Shown here: positions 57,083-64,000 of the stretch, one piece after another
How the letters are laid out: every line of letters starts with the position of its first letter
Position numbering within the stretch: position 1 is the first letter of the stretch
Assembly (NCBI GenBank): GCA_030789695.1
Contig: CM061138.1
Span: forward strand, 16,564,214 to 16,628,213
Reading direction: 5' to 3'
DNA length: 64,000 bases
DNA from: Scilla litardierei
Lineage: Eukaryota; Streptophyta; Magnoliopsida; Asparagales; Asparagaceae
Program-made: the position numbers and the translations under genes
Notes under the pieces: model-generated
What the model was told of the DNA's origin: nothing
What the model saw: only the letters and a program-made list of their open reading frames with translations
Databases searched by the model: none

Positions 57083-58527
57083 ATCCCAACATTTTCTAAA
57101 TGAATTAGAGCATTTTCAATGTGAGGGCAATTTCACTTAAAGGGCAATTTTCCCGCAAGTAGTGAAATAATTCATTCATGTGCATCTTCAACATATTCAT
57201 GGCATCAAATTACTCTATCCAACATATGAAATCAAACCGAATTCTCCGTGTCAAGCAATCTCACAAAAACCCTTAAAAATGCAAGCTTGGAACTATAATG
57301 CAAGGATTAGACTCCTACCTCTTGTAGAAACTCAAATCCTCTCCCAATTTGATGAATTCCACCATTGATCTTCAAGCCCAAGCCCTAATTTCGAAACCCC
57401 CAAAATCCTCCCCCAAATGAGATGAAATCCTTCTCCAAATTCATGAAAACCCAAGAATCCTCCAAGCTTCAACCCTAATCTCCATCTTCCCCCCAATGTC
57501 GGCAGCTCCCCAACAAATTTCGGGCATGGCTTTTCCCCAATTTCGGCCATGGAGTTGGGAGTGATGGTGAAGATGAAAGGATAGTTGGAAAGGGTGGCTT
57601 AGGGCTTACTTCTTCTCTTCTTCCTTCTTCTTTCTTCCCTCATTTCCTCTTCTTTTCTCCTTCTCCTTTGCTTGCAAATTTTCGGCCTGGCCTAGAATTC
57701 GGCCAGGGGAGTTTTTGGCTGCGTTGGCTTTCTTTTGGGAAGAAAATGAAGAAGAGGAAGAGTAAAGAATTAGGGGGAAGAATGTAGAATGGGTTGTATA
57801 TTACAAGTTTGCCATTCCAACTAGATCAAACCATCTTCTCTCAACTAATAGTCTAGCCCAACTATCAAAACCCAATCAACAGTAACTAACAACAACCCAA
57901 GCCCATTTCTTGCTACCGAAATTAATTAAGGCCTACACACTAGCAAATGAGAATATTAATCAACATTAATAATAAGAGAAATTCTAACACCAATAATAAT
58001 AAGAATTCCACCAAGCATCAATAATAATAATAATAAGATCTTTTAGTAATAATTATCTCAGTATCACCAATTATCAGGAACACACCATTTCACTATACAC
58101 ACTTACCATCTAAAATTGCCAAGCACGCTAATAAACACTGTTAGCACGCTAACAATAATTTCGATTTACCACCCAACCACACGCATTCACTTATATATCC
58201 AACACACATCATAGTCACATTATAGCCATACATGTAGGATTTTACTATACACACAACAAAATCGCTATATGCACATACGCAAATAGTATTTCGCACACAC
58301 GGGCATTAGAGTTTCGATTTAATACGCATTTATTTAGTTAATTAATCAGGTAAGCAATTAATACATAATATATAATCAATTAGTTAATTAATTAATAGTT
58401 AATAGTTAATTAATTAGTTAGCGGGTTATTTAATAGTTAAATAATTAGTGTAGTTAATTATCAAATGATTAGTTTAATGATTATAATTAAATATGTTAGT
58501 TTAATAATTAGTGTGCTCCACGTAACA

Positions 58528-58801
58528 TTCATCCAACTTTCAAACAAACAAAAAATATACAAGAAAGTTGTTTGAGATCCACATAACTTTCTCAAAACAA
58601 CTCTCCAACCAACTTTCCAAAAAAAAAACACAAAATCAAATCAAAACGTCATGACGTCAAGATTCTTTAATCCATGAACGTTCCGCAAACCCATTCTCAA
58701 AAAAAAAAGACCATGCCATAATTAAAGCCTGATCTTGAACATCCCACACCTCAATGATCATTGACATGACCAAACATAACTGGCACAAGTCAGGTAGATC
58801 C
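58528..58801. other. Intergenic DNA, no feature recognised
   Basis: AC-rich native DNA between the antisense LTR and the Harbinger-like element. ACTTTC and CAACTTTC recur several times. No gene is supported. Confidence 0.4.
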
Positions 58802-58804
58802 TAA

Positions 58805-59621
58805 GGGCCTGTTCTTTTTGGTGGAAGTGGGAATTGGGAAAGTTGGGGGATAGAGGAATCTAGGAGAGAGAAAAAGTTGGGTTTGTGTTCTTTTGATAGG
58901 AAAGTTAGTTGGGAAAGTGGATATGGTAGTGGATGGTGGGTCCCAACCAACTTTATTATGTTTTTTTGGGTTGGGAAAGTTAATGAGGGAAAGTGGGAAA
59001 GTGGAGTATGGTAGGGAGGTGTGAGTATAGGTTAAGTTCACCCCCCATGAAGCAAAAAAATACTGATTCAATGCGGATGCAACCCAATTTGCCCAGATTC
59101 AGATACGAAATCAGTGTGCATCAATAGGAGATATATCTTCAGTCCAAGCCCTAGATCTTCAGTCGGCAGCCACGGAGGTGGCAACACTGATCGGCAGCCA
59201 CAGAGGTGGCAACACTGATCAGAACTTCAATGGCACAACCCTAGAAGGTCCTCAATGGCACCCCCGAGAAGATCAAAAACCTTGATCTCAGTCGGCAGCC
59301 CTGCATGCCCTCAGATCAACCCGAAATAGCAAAAATCAGAAATTTTTAGGGTTTGATCGAAGCTCTCTGAGGTGTGGAGAAGAAGGAGTAGGTGATTACA
59401 TAACCTTGGGGGCCCCACCTTCAGAGAATCCCCCAAGAAACTCCGAAATGGAGTTGCCCGGACATAGAGAAAAACGTTGCCGCGAGAAATCAAAACCCAA
59501 AGTTTCCCAATTTCCCCAAACGAACCGACGAGATGAAAACAAAGGAAAAGTCAGTCAACAGTGCAAGGAGGCCAACCTTTTCCGAGGTTTCCCACTCACT
59601 TCTACCGAAGAGAACAGGCCC
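58805..59621. mobile_element. PIF/Harbinger-type non-autonomous element just upstream of PIG-F
   Basis: Ends GGGCCTGTTCTTTTTGG and CGAAGAGAACAGGCCC are inverted over about 13 bp, with 3-bp TSD TAA (58802-58804 and 59622-59624). GGGCCTGTT ends with TAA duplication fit Tourist/PIF-Harbinger elements. The interior (817 bp in all) has an AGTTGGGAAAGTGG-rich left part and two tandem CGGCAGCCAC-GAGGTGGC units (59164, 59195). No transposase. Confidence 0.78.
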
Positions 59622-59720
59622 TAACCATCAACCAGACCCAACTCAAAACCCAACCAAACGAAGCACCCGCTTATTACCCGCGAACGAACGTCAAAAAAGT
59701 GCATTTACGGGCAAACGATA

Positions 59721-62700
59721 ATGACGACGGCAGCGGCCGGCGGCGGCGGACGGACGAGCAACTGGATGGCGATCTCCATCCATATGCTTTCAGCTATAAT
59801 CCTTGTCTCCGGCTATTGTCTCGTAGCTCTGCCCTTCTACGGCCACGATCTCGTCACTCATCCTGCTCAAACTCTGCGCCTCGTTCTAGTAATCACTTCA
59901 TCATCATCTTATTTACTCTTAATTATTATTTTAACTTCAAAATTATTGTAATCTGAAGCTAGAATGACAAATCGAATCGTACAGATTATTAAAACTCCGG
60001 TCGTGATCGGATCTTACGGCTGGCTCCGTCGGGACCCGCAGCAGTGCTCGGTAATGCACATAAGTAGTTTGTTGAAATTCCTCTCAGAGTTTGTGTTCTT
60101 TGATTTTGGTCTGAATATTTTGAATTCCGTCGCAGTTTCTGAAGGCAGCAGCTAGAGGACTGTTGGCTCTTCCAATTGGTAAGCTTGCGGTCGTGACTCA
60201 ATGTGTTCAAGCAATTTATTTTGGTTGTTCTTGTGCATGTATACAATTTCTTACATCAGGATTGCCAAAAATGGACGAAATGTTGAGTTTGTTTCAAACA
60301 AAGTCGGGATGAATTCAGGCTTAATTGTTGGGTGCTGTAATTAAAAGCAATTGTGATTCTGGGAAAATTTTGATAATTAATTACACTTTTTGATTGATTA
60401 CAATACATGGTTTTTGGGAATTGAGTTCCTTGTGGAATCTCAGTTGCCCCCGCCACCCGCTCACCCCGCCCACCACACAAAGGGCTTTGGAGGACCAACA
60501 TTCTTGACCAACTTTTAAGATTGCATTTTTGAATTGTGTTGAATGCCCATCTCCTAATATTTTGAGGCCATATTTTCTGACCTGATATTGCCTAATCTTA
60601 GAGGTGCTTTCTGTTAAGCAATGCGGCACTCATTCGCCTTAGTTTTGGCTTATGGCGACTTATGAGAATTTATAACACAGCAAGTGGTGCAAGCTTTGGC
60701 AGCAGAAGTTTGCTTTCGGTTTCTTAGTCATGACTTATCTGACAACCCTTTTAGCCGATTTCTTCTTAGATCCAATATTTCATTGTCATTGTTTTTTTGT
60801 CTAAAGACACAGAATGCTTTTACTTATTGTGCCCATTTGTGACCGTCAGTGCTGATCGACTTATTTTTGGTAGAAATCATTGCCTGCATTCTCTTTCATA
60901 TGGTATGCATGTGTAAATTTCTATCAAACTTTAGCTTCTCTTCTCATTTTCTAGATTGATTTTTGTACGTCCTATCTGGACATATATGTTCCTTCCCATG
61001 TCATTCTCTTCCTAATGCATATCATCAATTCCTCTCTGATTGACTAGATTAAAGGTATCCCTTATTTGTTCTATACCCTTATTATGTCTTTGGTCAGTGA
61101 AGCTGATCTGGAGTAAATCTTCGCTGTTATTGTTTAAGGCCAAGGTTGTGTTTTCTGGAATTTGGCAATATGTTAATTTGAAAGGAAAAAAAAAATCCTC
61201 AGATGTTATCTAAGTGAACTCTTAATTATTAGATAGACAATTCTAATGTGATTTTCTTATAAGAGAAAGATTAAAATGGATATATATCGTCCTGCACTAC
61301 TTTAGTGATCCTTATGTTTTATTTAATGCAAAATTAGGATTTTGAATAGTTCAACCGTGTCCATGATAGATGACACACATGGTGCTTCTTGTGGCTTTGC
61401 ATGTACAATATCTGCTTAATTTCGGAAAACTACCTCATACTTTCGCTCATACTTTCGCTGAATTCCAAAAAAATACCTTTTATTTTGATATAATCGCAAA
61501 ACTACCTCATACTTTTCAGGTTTCGATAAACGCCCTCATACTTTGGTTTCGTAGAACTACCTCATACTTTGCTTAATTTCGTAGAACTAACTCATACTTT
61601 GGTTTAATTTTGTAGAACTACCTCATACTTTGATATATGTGGGATGATGGAGGGAGGAGGGCGGCGGTGGGGGGAAGTGGTGGACGAGTGCGGCGGTGGG
61701 GGAAGGGGGCGGGGGGCTATGGTGGATGGACGGGGGAGGGCGTCGGCGGATGGGAGGGGGGTGACGGTGGGTGGAAGGGGGATGTGCAGCGATGTATGGA
61801 GGGCGAAGGGTAGCAGTGGGGGGAGGGGGAGGATGGTGGGGGGAGTGGGAGGAGGGCAGTGGTTGGTGGAATGGGGATGGGCGGCGATGGATAGAAGGCG
61901 AAGGGCAACGGTGGGGGAGGGGGGATATGGGGAGGAGGGAGTTTATCGAAACCTGAAAAGTATGATGTAGTTTTGCTATTATGTCAAAATAAGAGATATT
62001 TTTTTGGAATTCAGCGAAAATATAAAGGTAGTTTTCCGAAATTAAGCCGACAATATCATTGACATTTTGCTAGCTGGGCAGTGTTTTCTACTTTTAGACC
62101 AACAAATGAGATTCTCACCTCCGCGCACGATTCAACCTTGTGTTGATAATATGTTTTGATATTAAACTCACCAAATATAAAAGTATAATAGCTTAGACTC
62201 TTTTAGTTGCTTCGGAAATCAACTTATTGGTATTAATTTATGGTTTTAGGTATGACTCCTCTAAGTCTCACATTATTTAGCAATTAGCATTTTAAGCACT
62301 CTATTAGTCATCATCATCAACTAAAGTCATTTTCCATCAGAAATGCGTCCAATATGGAGCATGAGTTTCTATGAAAGATTTGACATATTTGACCAGATTC
62401 AAACTTCACATTAATCATCTGTATCATGAGTCTCCATAAAAGATCTGACATAATAAACCCAGTTTCAAACTTGACATTAATCATGTGTATTGATGTTAAG
62501 TTCTTGACCACACAACATTGAACATGAGTGGGATTTTCATAAATTATACAAGGCTTTTATGGCAGGTAGGAAAACCTATCTTACTTTGTCATGTACAATA
62601 GAGAGGTACCTGACAGAATTCCTCTAGACTACGAAAGAGTCTAGAATAAGAAGAAGATATCTGATTCATTTACCGAAAGAAATCACATCTAAGTCCTTGT

Positions 62701-64000
62701 ACAAATAGGCTACATAGCTAAAGATAATTACATCAACCGGTTTTAACAACTTTGTTGTTACTGTTAAGTTTATGATGAGCCAAATAAAAGGTGGACGGAC
62801 AGTTCGTATGCTGGAGCTTTTACCTTTTGGTCACGTAGACGAAGGCCTGTCTTCTGTCATTAATCAGACTTGTTGATGTGTATTTCATATCTATCATTTT
62901 TCTGTTTTCCTCTTTTTAACAATGACAAGCTGCATTTCTGATATTGCATTTCTCCCTAAGGAAAGCATTTCTGCAATTGGTTACATGCTTCAGTATTTGT
63001 TTTTTTCTCTGAAACTTAATTATGAATTGTTCTTGATTTCGGAAAATTGTATTTGGTTTTTTCAGGTGCTTTGGTAAACTCATTTGCAGCAATAGTTCTG
63101 GGAGCACCTGTTGGGATAAAGTGAGTATCAGTTTTACATTAACAGCTAAAGAATGACAAGCGTCATTTATTTTGGTTACTAGAAACATTAAGACATATAT
63201 CTGTAGTTAGGTGGACCTTGTTTCTATATTGCCTTTGTATCTATTTTAATTGGATAGGTAATTTTGAAGATACTTTCCAGTGTGGTACATCTACATAATT
63301 TGGAGTGTTCAAAACCAAAAAAGTACCGGAGATTCTAAGTTCAGTTACGCTTGCGCCAACTAGTTGCAAATCCGAAGACTGAAGATGTTTTTTTTCCAGG
63401 ATAGTATTGTTCCAAAGCCTACAAGAAATGGCATACAAGAGTTCTAAATTGTTTTGATTGTGATTCAAGCATTGCTTTGTGTTCCCCAATATTTTGATCA
63501 GTAAAGCTCTATTTTAGCCGTCCAGTTTGAGTCCACTTGATGCACATATCAAAAATCTTAAAAACATTTGACTTTTTAAAGCATTTTAAACGAGGTAGCA
63601 TGGACACTTCAACCTTGAATCCGTATCATGTTGGACGCCTGCCGTACATGTGTGTTGGACATGATACTTCTATTTTGAAAATACTTTTAGGATTTGCTAA
63701 GTCTCGAAGTGTTATCTTGTGCCATCTCCCTGTCTACGTGCTTGTGTGCTTGTGTTCGTGTGATGTAGCTTTTAAATGATTTGGCTTATGCTGAACCATT
63801 GGGTTGCACGGTGCATACTTTCCAAGTGTTATGGCTATTCAAATACTATCACTAGGATCCTTGTATATTTCATATGACTATTATAAATATTTTCTTCTTA
63901 AACCTTCCATACCTTGCATATGATGCAGGTACTTACCACAAACATTTTATTGGTCTCTTCTCATGTCACTGCTCACTGTTAGTATCTCGTACTTCACTGT
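59721..64000 (+). CDS. PIGF: GPI biosynthesis protein PIG-F homologue (5' part, runs off the right edge)
   Basis: PIG-F is a polytopic ER membrane protein that partners the ethanolamine-phosphate transferases PIG-O and PIG-G late in GPI-anchor assembly. Exons 59721-59888, 59985-60050, 60136-60178, 63066-63120 and 63929 to about 63977 join in phase with GT-AG introns; the last donor (GTTAGT) is a guess. Residues 1-56 hold the start and a first hydrophobic segment (ISIHMLSAIILVSGYCLVAL). Then follow GSYGWLRRDPQQCS, FLKAAARGLLALPIG and ALVNSFAAIVLGAPVGIK, the best-conserved part of the family, and YLPQTFYWSLLMSLLT. About 127 residues are in the window of some 220 expected. The ATG is the only in-frame one before the first membrane segment that fits. 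Intron 3 is 2.9 kb and carries a TIR element. Only about 100 bp separate the start codon from a Harbinger-like element. Confidence 0.9.
61413..62049. mobile_element. Mutator-like non-autonomous TIR element in PIG-F intron 3
   Basis: Inverted arms of about 110 bp: TGCTTAATTTCGGAAAACTA at the left, its complement TAGTTTTCCGAAATTAAGC at the right, extending through AATTCCAAAAAAATA and GGTTTCGATAAAC. TSD ACAATATC (61405-61412 and 62050-62057). The left arm also has several internal GAACTACCTCATACTTTG repeats. The centre (61644-61950) is G-rich (GGGGGAGGG) and opens frames on both strands by composition only. Long TIRs with an 8-9 bp TSD fit a MULE. Confidence 0.78.

Larger units (their letters stand above)
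47307..58527 (-). mobile_element. Probable large gypsy-type LTR, antisense, interrupted by a copia element
   Basis: Read on the minus strand it starts TGTTACGTGGAGCACAC (58527) and ends GGGGCGGGGCATTACA (47307), typical LTR ends. Without the copia at 50629-57082 and one copy of its TSD it is about 4.76 kb and lacks any pol or gag motif. It contains leader-like text (CTTGGGCTTGAAGATCAATG, about 57384-57365 minus) followed by a donor-like AAGAGGTAGG. Flanking 5-mers GTTCC and TTCAT do not match, so it may be truncated or a different non-autonomous element. The longest frame (47892-47353 minus, 179 codons) is not recognisable. Confidence 0.4.

Noticed and set aside
61644..61970. 108-codon Gly-rich frame in PIG-F intron 3
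   Set aside because: G-rich core of a TIR element inside an intron.

Overview
The window is nuclear DNA from a flowering plant, probably a eudicot. The evidence is two spliced plant-type housekeeping genes at the edges and about 57 kb of nested retrotransposons and small DNA transposons between them. There is no bacterial or organellar gene content.

Host genes. At the left edge, on the minus strand, are the first four coding exons (residues 1-97) of a ubiquitin-conjugating E2 of the Arabidopsis UBC4/5/6 type. Its catalytic Cys85 and HPN motif are intact, and its third intron is swollen by retroelement debris. At the right edge, on the plus strand, are the first five exons of a PIG-F homologue (GPI-anchor synthesis in the ER). 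It carries a PIF/Harbinger-like element about 100 bp upstream of its start codon and a Mutator-like element in intron 3.

Layout. 14-2582: E2 gene. 2583-5587: E2 upstream region, a truncated copy of a short-LTR copia element, a hAT 5' end and a second copy of the E2 upstream region. 5588-13997: a decayed Ale/Retrofit-like copia element (target-site duplication, TSD, ATTTG) holding a 1.7-kb solo LTR of a different copia family at 11355-13078 (TSD CCTCC). 14492-21091: a young Athila-like gypsy element (TSD TTGAG) coding only for a gag-like protein. 21415-23935: a diverged LTR fragment split by a solo LTR (22683-23751, TSD GTTAG). 24150-26586: a decayed copia 3' half. 26587-31226: small DNA transposons and local duplications. 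31227-46832: a SIRE-like copia element (TSD AAGAG) that has gag but no pol; its 3' LTR is interrupted by another copia element (37621-46221, TSD TCTCT) that has pol but almost no gag. 47307-58527: a probable antisense gypsy LTR, interrupted by a short-LTR copia element (50629-57082, TSD ATCCC) with identical LTRs and a ruined interior. 58528-64000: PIG-F region.

How the parts relate. No multi-gene pathway is visible. The recurring theme is non-autonomy: gag-only elements, a pol-only element, and elements whose coding region has been replaced by minisatellites yet which have similar or identical LTRs, implying movement by proteins supplied in trans. Several unrelated elements also carry GC-rich tandem arrays in their LTRs or leaders. 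All calls rest on reading the sequence and remembered family motifs; no alignment or database search was run.
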